Source: Paenibacillus arenilitoris (GTDB taxonomy: Bacteria > Bacillota > Bacilli > Paenibacillales > Paenibacillaceae). Taken from it: 35,140 nt of DNA. Below the pieces are notes generated by a model that was not told the DNA's origin, made no database searches, and saw nothing but the letters and a program-made list of their open reading frames with translations. Below are positions 7,691-15,867 of this stretch, one piece after another. Position 1 is the stretch's first letter. Every line of letters starts with the position of its first letter. Location: assembly GCF_014705655.1 (NCBI RefSeq), contig NZ_JACXIY010000055.1, positions 1 to 35,140 of the forward strand, given 5' to 3'. The position numbers and the translations under genes are program-made.

Positions 7691-7710
7691 CGAGAGGACC
7701 GGATGTGCGA

Positions 7711-8403
7711 ATGAACGACAACATCAGTTGGCTGGCAATGCAGCAGCTGCTCGATTCGGCGCTGCCGATCGGCGGCTTCTCCCACTCGTTCGGCCTCGAG
7801 ACGATGGTGCAGGACGGCCGGATGAACGATTCCGGGCAGCTCTACGCGTATGCCTCGGCCATGCTGCTGCAGAGCTGGGCGACGTCGGACGCGATGGCGG
7901 TCAAAGCGGTATACCGGGACGCCCCCGCGAAGGAATGGGAGCGGCTGTGGGCGGTGGAGCGGCTCGTTCATCTGCAGAGGATCTCCTCGGAGTCGCGAAG
8001 CGGCGTGGAGAAGATGGGGCGGCGGCTGCTTCAGCTCGCGGCGGCGATCCATCCCGGGCTGGACTGGGCGCCGCTGACGGGGGCGCTGAAGGCCGGACGC
8101 TGCTTCGCTTCGCATCCGCTCTCGCACGGCTACGCCTGCCTGCTGCTCGGCGTATCCGAGGAGAAGGCGATGCAGGGCTATTTTTATACGTGCATCGTCA
8201 CATGCGTCAACAGCGCCCTGCGGCTCATGCCGATCGGGCAGACGGAAGGACAGTCGCTGATCGCGAGGCTGACGCCGCTGACGGAGGAGGCGTTGCGGGT
8301 GGCGGCCGGCCTCGAGCCGGAGGAGGCCTATTCGAACATGCCGATGGCGGAGCTGGCGATGATGCGGCACGAGCGGTTGTATTCCCGGCTGTTCATGTCT
8401 TGA
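7711..8403 (+). CDS. ureF: Urease accessory protein UreF
   Basis: A 230-residue helical accessory protein. UreF works with UreD and UreG on apo-urease and controls the UreG GTPase during nickel loading. Family marks are LLDSALPIGGFSHSFGLE near the start, ISSESRSGVEKMGRRLL in the middle and the C-terminal SNMPMAELAMMRHERLYSRLF. The ATG at 7711 follows GAGAGGAC; an in-frame GTG at 7705 is possible. Only 20 bases separate it from ureC, leaving no room for ureE, which usually sits here in Firmicutes urease operons. Confidence 0.95.
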   Translation: MNDNISWLAMQQLLDSALPIGGFSHSFGLETMVQDGRMNDSGQLYAYASAMLLQSWATSDAMAVKAVYRDAPAKEWERLWAVERLVHLQRISSESRSGVEKMGRRLLQLAAAIHPGLDWAPLTGALKAGRCFASHPLSHGYACLLLGVSEEKAMQGYFYTCIVTCVNSALRLMPIGQTEGQSLIARLTPLTEEALRVAAGLEPEEAYSNMPMAELAMMRHERLYSRLFMS

Positions 8404-8439
8404 CCGAAAAATACGATTAAGCGAATGGAGGAAGGTTAC

Positions 8440-9168
8440 ATGTGCCAAGGACAAGGACATACGCATCAGGAGTGGGAAAGCCCGGCGCTCGACGGCTCGC
8501 GGCCGATCCGGATCGGAATCGGCGGGCCGGTCGGCTCCGGCAAAACGGCGCTCGTCGAACGGTTGACGCGGGAGCTTCATGAACGCTACAGTCTGGCGGT
8601 TATCACGAACGACATTTATACGAAGGAGGACGCGCGCATCCTCTTTAACACGGGCGTGCTTCCGGAGGAGCGCATTATCGGCGTCGAGACGGGCGGCTGT
8701 CCGCATACCGCCATTCGCGAGGACGCCTCGATGAACTTCGAGGCGATCGAGGAGCTGGAGCGCCGTTTCGAGAAGCTCGATCTGATCTTCATCGAAAGCG
8801 GCGGCGACAATCTCGCGGCGGCGTTCAGCCCGGAGCTCGTGGACCGCTTCATCTATATTATCGACGTGGCGCAAGGGGAGAAAATTCCGCGTAAGGGCGG
8901 TCCCGGCATTATGCGCTCCGACCTGCTCGTCATTAACAAGATCGATCTCGCCCCGTACGTCGGCGCGAGTCTGGAAGTGATGGAAGCGGACACGATCAAG
9001 ATGCGCGGAAGCCGGCCGTTCGTCTTCTCGAATCTGTTCGGCGGCGACGGGGTGGACGAAATCGTGAGCTGGCTCGTGCACGAGCTCGCCCATGCCCGCG
9101 GCGAAGCGCATTCGCATGTGATCCCGTTAGCCGACCTGACGCAAGGCAACCGGCATACGGCTTCTTGA
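8440..9168 (+). CDS. ureG: Urease accessory GTPase UreG
   Basis: A 242-residue SIMIBI-class GTPase that delivers nickel to urease. It has the P-loop GGPVGSGKT (28-36), the metal-binding CPH motif (87-89), ESGGDNLAAAFSPEL and the guanine-specificity motif NKID. The ATG at 8440 is preceded by GGAGGAAGG; an upstream in-frame ATG at 8425 would place that site inside the gene. The N-terminus contains C2, H7 and H9 and the C-terminal tail contains several histidines (EAHSH, NRH). With ureE absent, such residues might help hold nickel, but that is speculation. Confidence 0.95.
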   Translation: MCQGQGHTHQEWESPALDGSRPIRIGIGGPVGSGKTALVERLTRELHERYSLAVITNDIYTKEDARILFNTGVLPEERIIGVETGGCPHTAIREDASMNFEAIEELERRFEKLDLIFIESGGDNLAAAFSPELVDRFIYIIDVAQGEKIPRKGGPGIMRSDLLVINKIDLAPYVGASLEVMEADTIKMRGSRPFVFSNLFGGDGVDEIVSWLVHELAHARGEAHSHVIPLADLTQGNRHTAS

Positions 9169-10064
9169 TGGAGCGGGAGGCGGCCGATTCAAAAGGCGGC
9201 ACCGCCGCTTCGCCGACCGCGGGCGCCGATTCGGCAATCCGCGCGTCCGAGCTTGCCGTATCGTTCGCGAGCCGCGGCGGGCGGACGGTGCTCGAGCGGA
9301 AATACCATACCGCGCCGCTCAAGATCGCCAAGGCGTTCCCGCTGGACCGCCAGCTCGGCGTCATCGTCATGGACGTGTCGCCCGGCCTGCTTGAGGGCGA
9401 CCATTACGATCTGGCGTGGACGTTCGGCCGCGGCGCCCATGCGATGATGACGAACCAGTCGTATACGAAGGTTCATCCGTGCTTGCCGGGCGGAGGGGCG
9501 TCCATGCGGCAAACCTTCGAGCTCGCGGACAACGCGGTTGCCGAGCATATGCCCGAGCCGGTCATGCTGTATAGGCATGCGCGCTTTCGCGGCGAGACGC
9601 AGGTAAGGCTCGGAGCGGGGGCCGTCTGGATGCAGGCCGACGTGCTCTGCCCGGGACGGACGCCGCGCGGCGAGCGGTTCGATTACCGGAGCTTTCGTAA
9701 CGAGCTCGCCGTCCGTTACGGCGAGGAGCTTATTTTCATGCAGCGGCAGCGGATCGAGCCGCCCGAGCAGACGCTGGGCGCGCCGGGCTGCTGGGAGGAT
9801 ATGACCCACTGGGGCTCCTTCTACCTGTTCTCGGACCGGGTGCGCGCCGGGCATCTGGAGCGGCTTCAGGCTTGCATCGAAAGGTTTGATTCCCCGGCCG
9901 CGCATCCGGTCATCGCCGGCGCGTCCCTTACGCATCGCTTCGGCGTCGCCGTCTCGGCCGCCTCGACGGCCGCATGGCCGCTGCAGAAGCTGATGGGGGA
10001 GCTGTGGCGGGAGGCAAGGGCGAGCGTGCTGGAATTGCCGCCGCTGCGTTTGCTGCAGGGATGA
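9168..10064 (+). CDS. ureD: Urease accessory protein UreD (UreH)
   Basis: A 298-residue scaffold protein that binds apo-urease and UreF during metallocentre assembly. Recognisable parts are KIAKAFPLDRQLGVIVMDVSPG, the LLEGDHYDL segment, the TNQSYTKVHP motif, EHMPEPVMLYRHARF and the C-terminal LWREARASVLELPPLRLLQ. The ATG at 9168 shares one base with the ureG stop (TGATG), so the two are coupled. It begins with an unusual low-complexity Ala/Ser/Gly stretch of about 20 residues before the conserved region. It is the last gene of the operon. Confidence 0.94.
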   Translation: MEREAADSKGGTAASPTAGADSAIRASELAVSFASRGGRTVLERKYHTAPLKIAKAFPLDRQLGVIVMDVSPGLLEGDHYDLAWTFGRGAHAMMTNQSYTKVHPCLPGGGASMRQTFELADNAVAEHMPEPVMLYRHARFRGETQVRLGAGAVWMQADVLCPGRTPRGERFDYRSFRNELAVRYGEELIFMQRQRIEPPEQTLGAPGCWEDMTHWGSFYLFSDRVRAGHLERLQACIERFDSPAAHPVIAGASLTHRFGVAVSAASTAAWPLQKLMGELWREARASVLELPPLRLLQG

Positions 10065-10074
10065 TCAAGTACTG

Positions 10075-10109
10075 AACAGCCGACCGCGGCAACGCGCAGT
10101 CGGCTGTTT
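10075..10109 (+). terminator. Terminator of the urease operon
   Basis: An outer 10-bp stem (10075-10084 with 10099-10108) encloses an inner CGCG/CGCG stem capped by a GCAA tetraloop, with a two-base bulge between them. It begins 10 bases after the ureD stop and ends in a short T run. Confidence 0.8.
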
Positions 10110-10428
10110 GGCTTGTCCGCAGGCTTCGGTATTAAAGGTAATTTATGGTCTTATTCGATACGCTAACCCGTTCAGCCGCAGGAATAAGGGAAAAGATTGG
10201 TCTTAGCCTGGCCAATTGGGGCATCGGGAGCGGAAATTGAACGAGTTTACGAACATTTTTTCCTCTATTTCATTGAAAAGAGAGCTGGCGGAGCCTGATA
10301 GCGCCATTTGATTCCCTTATTCGCGTCTGTCTTGAAGGGAAATTGAAGCTTTGGGCGCTTCGCACGCAACCAACGAAAGAAAATCGTCGAAACCTGCGCT
10401 TCTTTTGCTGTATAACGATTGGCGCATT
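10110..10428. other. Non-coding stretch with an inverted repeat; possible interspersed element
   Basis: About 320 bases with no supported gene and visibly lower GC than its neighbours. GAATAAGGGAA (10182-10192) has its exact inverse at 10312-10322, about 120 bases away. The content resembles a small decayed or miniature element or a structured RNA, but I cannot tell which from one copy. Confidence 0.3.
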
Positions 10429-10437
10429 TGATATAAT
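10429..10437 (+). promoter_or_regulatory. Extended -10 promoter of the MarR gene
   Basis: TG-A-TATAAT is an extended -10 box with a perfect TATAAT at 10432-10437; no good -35 is present at 16-18 bp, as expected for this class. The gene start is 33 bases downstream. Confidence 0.65.
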
Positions 10438-10470
10438 CGTATCAAAGTCTTGCATGGAGGCGTTGATAAT

Positions 10471-10944
10471 TTGAATGAAGCTTTGAATGAAGCAGACACG
10501 GAGAAGCTGGCGTTAATGAGAAGGCTGGACGAGTCGTTCCGCCAGGTGCGGCGGCAGGTGAACGCGGAATGGAACACGTACAACGTGCACGGGCTCGGGA
10601 TGACGCACGGGCGAATGCTGACGATTCTGGCCGAATCCGGTCCGCAGAAAGCTTCCGCGCTCGCGGAGCAGCTTCTCATCACGAGCGGCGGCGTAACCGG
10701 CATCGCCGATCGGCTCATCGAGCTCGGCTACATCCGGCGGACGCGGGGCGAGCAGGACAGGCGCGTCGTCATGCTGGGCATTACGGACGAAGGGATGAAG
10801 AACGTCGCCCTTATCGAGACGGTAAGGACGAAGATTATGTTCAAGCTGTTCGACGGGATGTCGATCGAGGAAATGGCCGGCGGGCTCGCGCTGTTCGAGA
10901 GGATGAACCGGAACATGGAGTCGGCCGACGAAGCGGATGGATAG
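10471..10944 (+). CDS. MarR-family transcriptional regulator
   Basis: A 157-residue winged-helix regulator. The core shows GLGMTHGRMLTILAESGPQKASALAEQLLITSGGVTGIADRLIELGYIRR, the recognition helix and start of the wing, followed by EQDRRVVMLGITDEG, the wing of MarR proteins. The TTG at 10471 is preferred because GGAGG lies 10 bases upstream; an upstream in-frame TTG at 10450 would place the ribosome site inside the gene. Its ligand and targets are unknown. A near-perfect 16-bp palindrome (10971-10986) just downstream could be an operator for it. It faces the nucleoside importer but is not obviously co-transcribed with it. Confidence 0.9.
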   Translation: MNEALNEADTEKLALMRRLDESFRQVRRQVNAEWNTYNVHGLGMTHGRMLTILAESGPQKASALAEQLLITSGGVTGIADRLIELGYIRRTRGEQDRRVVMLGITDEGMKNVALIETVRTKIMFKLFDGMSIEEMAGGLALFERMNRNMESADEADG

Positions 10945-11088
10945 CCTTCGCGCTGCTGATAGCGGCAATTGTTACGAATTCGTGACTATTTGAATAAAGG
11001 ATTATGAAAATTCGTCATATTCGTGTAAAATTAACTAGAAATTTGTCGAATTCATTCAGACTTTAAGCCTATTGGCGACGAAATCAGG

Positions 11089-11117
11089 TTGACAAATTCC
11101 GATAATACAACTAGGAT
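11089..11117 (+). promoter_or_regulatory. Sigma-A promoter of the nucleoside importer operon
   Basis: A perfect -35 TTGACA (11089-11094), a 17-bp spacer and -10 TAGGAT (11112-11117). The lipoprotein ATG is 39 bases downstream. No purine-riboswitch core was recognised in the leader. Confidence 0.7.
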
Positions 11118-11155
11118 TAAAGGGAATTAGTACATTCGACTTAGGGGAGATTGGG

Positions 11156-12223
11156 ATGAAGAAGGCACTGGCATTGGCGGTTTCGCTGCTGCTTATGGTT
11201 ACGGTCATCGCGGCTTGCGGCTCGAACGGAAGCAACGGGGAAGGCGCGGCGAACAACGGCGCGGCCAACGAAGGAGCGGCGACGAACAACGCGGGCGGCG
11301 AGCAGGCGGAAGCGAAGAAGATCGCGCTCGTACTGCCCGAGAAGATCGGCGTGAACAAGTTTTTCGTATTGATGGATGAAGGCTTCAAGAAGGCGGGCGA
11401 GGAGTTCGGCGCGGAAGTGAAGACGATCGAATCGACGGATCCGGCCGCATTCGAGCAAAACCTCCGCGCTACCGTGGCCGAAGATTACGATTTGATCATT
11501 ACCGCAACGTTCCAGGCAGTGGACGCGCTGAACAAGGTCGCTGCCGAAAATCCGGACAAGCCGTTCGCGATCATCGACACGATCGTCGATTTGCCTAACG
11601 TTCGCAGCGTGCAGTTCCGCGAGCATGAAGCGGCATATCTGATGGGCGCGCTCGCCGGCCTGTCCACGAAGACCAATACGGTCGGCGCGGTCGTGGCGAT
11701 GGACGCTCCGCTTCTGAAGAAATATACGTACGGCTTCGAGCAAGGACTGAAGAGCACGAATCCGGAAGCGGAATTCCTCGTGAACTACGTCGGCAGCTTC
11801 ACCGATCCGGTCAAAGGCAAGGAGCTCGCGCTGCTGCAGCAATCGAAGGGCGCGGACTTCATCGCCGGCATGGCGGCGGTCGGCGACAACGGCGTATTCG
11901 AAGCGGCGAAGGAAAAAGGCTTCTACACTTCCGGACAGGATACGGACCGCACCGGCGAAGATCCGGAGCATATCGTGTTGTCGCAATTGAAAGGAACGGA
12001 TACCGTAGCCTACGAAACGGTGAAAGCGTTCATGGAAGACAACTTCGAATACGGCGCGGCCGAATACGGCTTGAAGGAAGACGGCGTCGGCCTGACTTTC
12101 GTAACGAGAGAGAGCGAATCTCCGCTGAGCCCGTTCATCGGCCAGGAGAACGTCGACAAGGTGAAGGCGATCGCCGAAGACATCAAATCCGGCAAAATCG
12201 TCGTCGAATTGCCGGCAAGCTAA
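11156..12223 (+). CDS. BMP-family substrate-binding lipoprotein (nucleoside type)
   Basis: A 355-residue exported lipoprotein. The signal peptide ends in VIAAC with the lipid-bearing C21, followed by a Gly/Asn/Ala linker to about residue 48. The mature domain is of the BMP/PnrA/Med type: KIALVLPEKIGVNKFF, IITATFQAVDALNKVAAENPDKPFAIID, FREHEAAYLMGALAG and ADFIAGMAAVGDNGVFEAAKEKGFYTSGQDTD. Family members bind purine or pyrimidine nucleosides for ABC importers such as NupNOPQ of B. subtilis. The ATPase and two permeases follow. Two hairpins after the stop probably keep this gene expressed above the membrane parts. Exact substrate is not shown by the sequence. Confidence 0.92.
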   Translation: MKKALALAVSLLLMVTVIAACGSNGSNGEGAANNGAANEGAATNNAGGEQAEAKKIALVLPEKIGVNKFFVLMDEGFKKAGEEFGAEVKTIESTDPAAFEQNLRATVAEDYDLIITATFQAVDALNKVAAENPDKPFAIIDTIVDLPNVRSVQFREHEAAYLMGALAGLSTKTNTVGAVVAMDAPLLKKYTYGFEQGLKSTNPEAEFLVNYVGSFTDPVKGKELALLQQSKGADFIAGMAAVGDNGVFEAAKEKGFYTSGQDTDRTGEDPEHIVLSQLKGTDTVAYETVKAFMEDNFEYGAAEYGLKEDGVGLTFVTRESESPLSPFIGQENVDKVKAIAEDIKSGKIVVELPAS

Positions 12224-12250
12224 GTTTGCTTACCTAAATCAAGCACAAGT

Positions 12251-12280
12251 ACCGGCTGCTTTCCAGCAGCCGGTTTGCTT
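12251..12280 (+). terminator. Hairpin attenuator after the lipoprotein gene
   Basis: A perfect 10-bp GC-rich stem (12251-12260 with 12265-12274) with a 4-base loop is followed by only a weak T-rich stretch. Its position between the binding-protein and ATPase genes suits partial termination or protection of the upstream messenger from decay. Confidence 0.65.
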
Positions 12281-12304
12281 GTTGAGGATATGCTTCCTTG
12301 CGCC

Positions 12305-12326
12305 AACCGGGGGAGCGGTTTTTTTT
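12305..12326 (+). terminator. Second short hairpin with an eight-T run
   Basis: AACCG (12305-12309) pairs with CGGTT (12316-12320), and the T run covers 12319-12326. The stem is short, so termination would be partial. It follows the first hairpin by 30 bases. Confidence 0.45.
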
Positions 12327-12367
12327 GTTTCTAGACGAACGCAAGCGAAAGGAGAGGAGTGCTGCGA

Positions 12368-13867
12368 ATGCTGCTTGAGATGGAGAAGATTACGAAGTCT
12401 TACGGGAACGTCACCGCCAACAGCGACGTATGCTTTACGCTTCGCAAAGGGGAGATCCATGCGCTCGTCGGCGAGAACGGAGCGGGCAAAACGACGCTGA
12501 TGCGCATTTTATACGGAATGGAAAGCCCGACGAGCGGCGAAATCCGCTTGGACGGCAAAGGCGTGTCGTTCGCGAGCCCGGCGGATGCGATCGCCCATAA
12601 AATCGGCATGGTGCATCAGCATTTCATGCTGTTCCCGACCTTTACGATCGCGGAAAATATCGTCATCGGACGCGAGCCATCAAAGGGAATCGGCTTCGAC
12701 CGCCAAGCGGCGGCGGCAACGGTCGAGCAGCTCGGCAAGCAATTCGGCATGCCGGTCGATCCGCGGAAGAAGGTTGCGGATTGCTCGCTCGGCCTTCAGC
12801 AGCGGGTGGAAATTTTGAAGGTGCTCCATCAGGGGGCGGAAATCATTATTTTGGACGAGCCGACCGGCGTGCTGACGCCGCTCGAGGTCGGCGAGCTGCT
12901 CGTCGCGATCAAGGGACTTGCGGCGCAGGGCAAAAGCTTCATTCTGATCAGCCATAAGCTGCAGGAAATTATGGAGATCGCCGACCGGATCACGGTGCTG
13001 AGGGACGGCAAGGTGACGGGGACGGTCGAAGCGAAGGATACGGACGCGGAGGAGCTGTCGAGGCTGATGGTCGGCCGCGAGCTGATCCAGCTGTCGCGCA
13101 AGGCGGCCGGTACGGGCAAGCCGGTATTGGAAGCCGATAACGTGACGATTAACGGCGCCCGAACGAAACCGCTGCTCGGCGGCGTCAGCCTTCAAGTGAA
13201 CGAAGGGGAGATCGTCGGCATCGCGGGCATTTCCGGCAACGGCCAATCCGAGCTGATTCAGGCGATATCCGGCTTGATGAAGATCGACGGCGGTTCGGTC
13301 AAGCTGCTCGGGCAGGACGTGACGGGCGCGACGGTGAAGACGATTCGCGAGCGCGGACTCGCCCATATCCCCGAGGACCGCTATCAATGGGGCGTGGCGA
13401 AGGACGCGACCGTTATGGAGAACGGCCTCATGGGTCACGCCGGCAAGCATCAGCGGTACGGCGTACTGAGCGGACCCGGCATCCGCAGCATGGTCGGCGA
13501 GTGGGTGAGCCGGTTCGGGATCAAGACGGGCTCGCTGTCGACGAAGGCGCAATATTTGTCCGGAGGCAATCTGCAGAAGCTCATCGTCGCGCGCGAGCTG
13601 GCGCAGAAGACGCCTTTCCTTATTGCGGCCGAACCTACGCGCGGCGTCGACGTGGGCGCGATGGAAATCATCCACGGGGAGCTGCTTAAGAAGCGCGACG
13701 AAGGCGGTGCCATCCTGCTCGTCTCGTCGGAGCTGACGGAAATATTGAAGCTCTCCGACCGGATTCTGGTCATGTTCGAAGGCCGCATCGTCGGCGAGCT
13801 GGCCGCGGACCATGCGACGGAGGAGCAAATCAGTTTGTTGATGGCGGGAGGAAAAGCGGTTGGATAA
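12368..13867 (+). CDS. ABC transporter ATP-binding protein, double domain (nucleoside type)
   Basis: A 499-residue protein with two ABC ATPase domains, as in RbsA and NupO. Domain 1 (about 1-245) has Walker A GENGAGKT (35-42), VHQHFMLFP at the Q loop, CSLGLQQRVEI as the signature region and Walker B IIILDEPTGVLTP. Domain 2 (about 250-499) has a degenerate Walker A (GISGNGQSE, no lysine), LSGGNLQKL as signature and FLIAAEPTRGVDVGA, so it is probably the structural, weakly hydrolysing half. The ATG at 12368 lies eight bases after GGAGAGGAG. Its stop overlaps the first permease start, showing coupling. Confidence 0.94.
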   Translation: MLLEMEKITKSYGNVTANSDVCFTLRKGEIHALVGENGAGKTTLMRILYGMESPTSGEIRLDGKGVSFASPADAIAHKIGMVHQHFMLFPTFTIAENIVIGREPSKGIGFDRQAAAATVEQLGKQFGMPVDPRKKVADCSLGLQQRVEILKVLHQGAEIIILDEPTGVLTPLEVGELLVAIKGLAAQGKSFILISHKLQEIMEIADRITVLRDGKVTGTVEAKDTDAEELSRLMVGRELIQLSRKAAGTGKPVLEADNVTINGARTKPLLGGVSLQVNEGEIVGIAGISGNGQSELIQAISGLMKIDGGSVKLLGQDVTGATVKTIRERGLAHIPEDRYQWGVAKDATVMENGLMGHAGKHQRYGVLSGPGIRSMVGEWVSRFGIKTGSLSTKAQYLSGGNLQKLIVARELAQKTPFLIAAEPTRGVDVGAMEIIHGELLKKRDEGGAILLVSSELTEILKLSDRILVMFEGRIVGELAADHATEEQISLLMAGGKAVG

Positions 13868-14909
13868 GCGGGTATCATTCATTCGTTCGTTGCTGCAGCC
13901 GCTGCTGGCCGTCATCGTCGGCCTGGCTGCGGGCGCCGTCGCCATCGCCGTCGTCGGGGGCTCCGTCCTCGAGACGTACGCGGAGATGTGGAAGGGCGCG
14001 TTCGGAAGCTTTTATTTCTTCACCAATACGTTAAGCAGGGCGACGCCGATTATATTGATCGGATTAGGCGTGGCGCTGGCGTTCCGAGCCGGATTTTTCA
14101 ACATGGGCTCGGAGGGGCAAATGGTGCTCGGCGCGTTAAGCGCGGCCATTACGGCCTTATATTTGCCGGGACCGGCATGGCTGAAGCTTGTCGCGGCGCT
14201 TGTCGCCGGCATCATTTCCGGGGGAATATGGTCGGCCTTCGCCGGCTGGCTTGACGCCAAATACCGGATGAACCTGCTAATCACGACCTTATTGCTTAAT
14301 TATATCGCGACTCTCTTCGCCGGCTATATCGTCTCTTATCCGCTGAAGGACCGTACCGGCTCCGCCGCCATGGCGCAGACGATGATGATCGATAAGAGCG
14401 TATGGCTGCCCAAGCTGTTCAAAGGCATGAGCCTGCACGGCGGCTTCCTTATCGCGGCCGTATGCGCGATTCTGCTCTTCCTGTTCATGAGGTACACGTT
14501 GAAAGGCTACGAAATCCGGATGCTCGGCGGCAATCCGCTGTTCGCTAGCTACGGCGGCGTGCAGCGGGGCAAAATGATGCTGCTCAGCATGTTCGCGAGC
14601 GGCGGCTTCGCGGGACTGGCCGGCTCGATCGAGGTGCTTGGCACGCAGTACCGCTACCTGGACGGCGCGCTCACGACGCCGGGCTACGCCTGGTCGGGCA
14701 TTATGGCGACGCTGCTGGCAGGCTCGCACCCGCTGGGCACGGCGGTCGCCGCGATTCTGCTTGCCGCCCTGCAGACGGGCGGGATGGGCATGGAACGCAA
14801 TACCGAGGTGCCGCTCGAAGTATCGAGTATCATTCAAGCGGTGCTGATTCTGTTCGTTTCGGCCAAAATTACGTATTCGTTCATTAAACGCAGGAAGGCG
14901 AGGTCTTAA
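13860..14909 (+). CDS. ABC transporter permease 1 (nucleoside type)
   Basis: A 349-residue integral membrane protein of the BPD_transp_2 family, like NupP. About eight to ten helices are visible. The conserved region FRAGFFNMGSEGQMVLGAL and the cytoplasmic loop GYEIRMLGGNPLFASYGGV are typical of this family. The TTG at 13860 lies about eight bases after GGGAGGA and overlaps the ATPase stop by eight bases. It pairs with the next gene as the two membrane halves of the importer. Confidence 0.92.
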   Translation: MDKRVSFIRSLLQPLLAVIVGLAAGAVAIAVVGGSVLETYAEMWKGAFGSFYFFTNTLSRATPIILIGLGVALAFRAGFFNMGSEGQMVLGALSAAITALYLPGPAWLKLVAALVAGIISGGIWSAFAGWLDAKYRMNLLITTLLLNYIATLFAGYIVSYPLKDRTGSAAMAQTMMIDKSVWLPKLFKGMSLHGGFLIAAVCAILLFLFMRYTLKGYEIRMLGGNPLFASYGGVQRGKMMLLSMFASGGFAGLAGSIEVLGTQYRYLDGALTTPGYAWSGIMATLLAGSHPLGTAVAAILLAALQTGGMGMERNTEVPLEVSSIIQAVLILFVSAKITYSFIKRRKARS

Positions 14910-14910
14910 T

Positions 14911-15834
14911 ATGGATCAATTATTCGATGTCTCGCTGTTCGCTTCGACGCTGCGTTTGGTTACCCCCATCCTGCTCGCGGCTCTGGGCGGCGCGCTGTGC
15001 GCCCGGGTCGGCCTGTTCAACGTCGGGCTGGAAGGGCTCGTCCTGATCGGGGCGTTCTCCGCCATCGTCGGCAACCATTTTACCGGAAACGTATTGTCGG
15101 CGGTCCTGTTCGCGATTTTATGCTCGCTTTTGTTTTCCGTCCTGTTCGGGTACATGAGCATTCACTTGCGAGCGAACGTCATCGTCGTCGGGATCGCGCT
15201 GAATTTCCTGGCGCTCGGCTTGACGACGTTCTCGCTCCGCGCGATATTCGACGTGAAGGGCGCATACTACAACAAGGACATGGTCGGCCTGCCGAAATGG
15301 GACATTCCGCTGCTTAAGGATATTCCTTGGCTGGGCGACGTGCTGTCCGGGCATTCGCCGCTCGTCTATTTGTCGATCCTGATCGTCATCCTGCTGCAGC
15401 TGTTCCTGTTCAAGACGGTTACCGGCTTCCGGCTGCTCGCCGCGGGCGAGAATGCTACGGCGGCGAAGAGCCTCGGCATCAAGGTGACCCGCATCCAATA
15501 CGGCGCCGTGCTGATGTGCGGCGTACTATGCGGTCTCGCGGGCGCCCAGCTGTCGCTCGGTAACGTCACGATGTTCACGGAGGGCATGACGTCGGGCCGC
15601 GGGTTCATCGCGCTCGTCGCGACGATGCTCGGCCAGTCGAATCCGCTCGGCGTCGCCGCGTCGAGCCTGCTGTTCGGCTTCATGGACGCGCTGAGCATCC
15701 GGCTGCAGGGCTTCGCGCTGCCGACGCATTTTACGATGATGCTGCCTTACGTCGTGACGATCGCCGCGATGCTGTTCTTCAAGGACAAAGGCTACATGCA
15801 GGAAGCGCGCAAGGCGAACGAGAGCTCCAGATAA
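14911..15834 (+). CDS. ABC transporter permease 2 (nucleoside type)
   Basis: A 307-residue BPD_transp_2 permease, like NupQ, starting one base after the previous stop. Conserved parts are GGALCARVGLFNVGLEGLVLIGAF, the loop VTGFRLLAAGENATAAKSLGI and GRGFIALVATMLGQSNPLGVAASSLLFGFMDAL. It forms the second half of the transmembrane channel. A 33-base gap leads to the sulfite-oxidase-like gene with no terminator between them. Confidence 0.92.
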   Translation: MDQLFDVSLFASTLRLVTPILLAALGGALCARVGLFNVGLEGLVLIGAFSAIVGNHFTGNVLSAVLFAILCSLLFSVLFGYMSIHLRANVIVVGIALNFLALGLTTFSLRAIFDVKGAYYNKDMVGLPKWDIPLLKDIPWLGDVLSGHSPLVYLSILIVILLQLFLFKTVTGFRLLAAGENATAAKSLGIKVTRIQYGAVLMCGVLCGLAGAQLSLGNVTMFTEGMTSGRGFIALVATMLGQSNPLGVAASSLLFGFMDALSIRLQGFALPTHFTMMLPYVVTIAAMLFFKDKGYMQEARKANESSR

Positions 15835-15867
15835 TTTAAGCTTTAGGCAGAAAGAGGCGGTGTAAGC

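Noticed and set aside
11000..11155. Purine riboswitch before the nucleoside importer
   Set aside because: No conserved purine-aptamer core was found; only a sigma-A promoter is clear.
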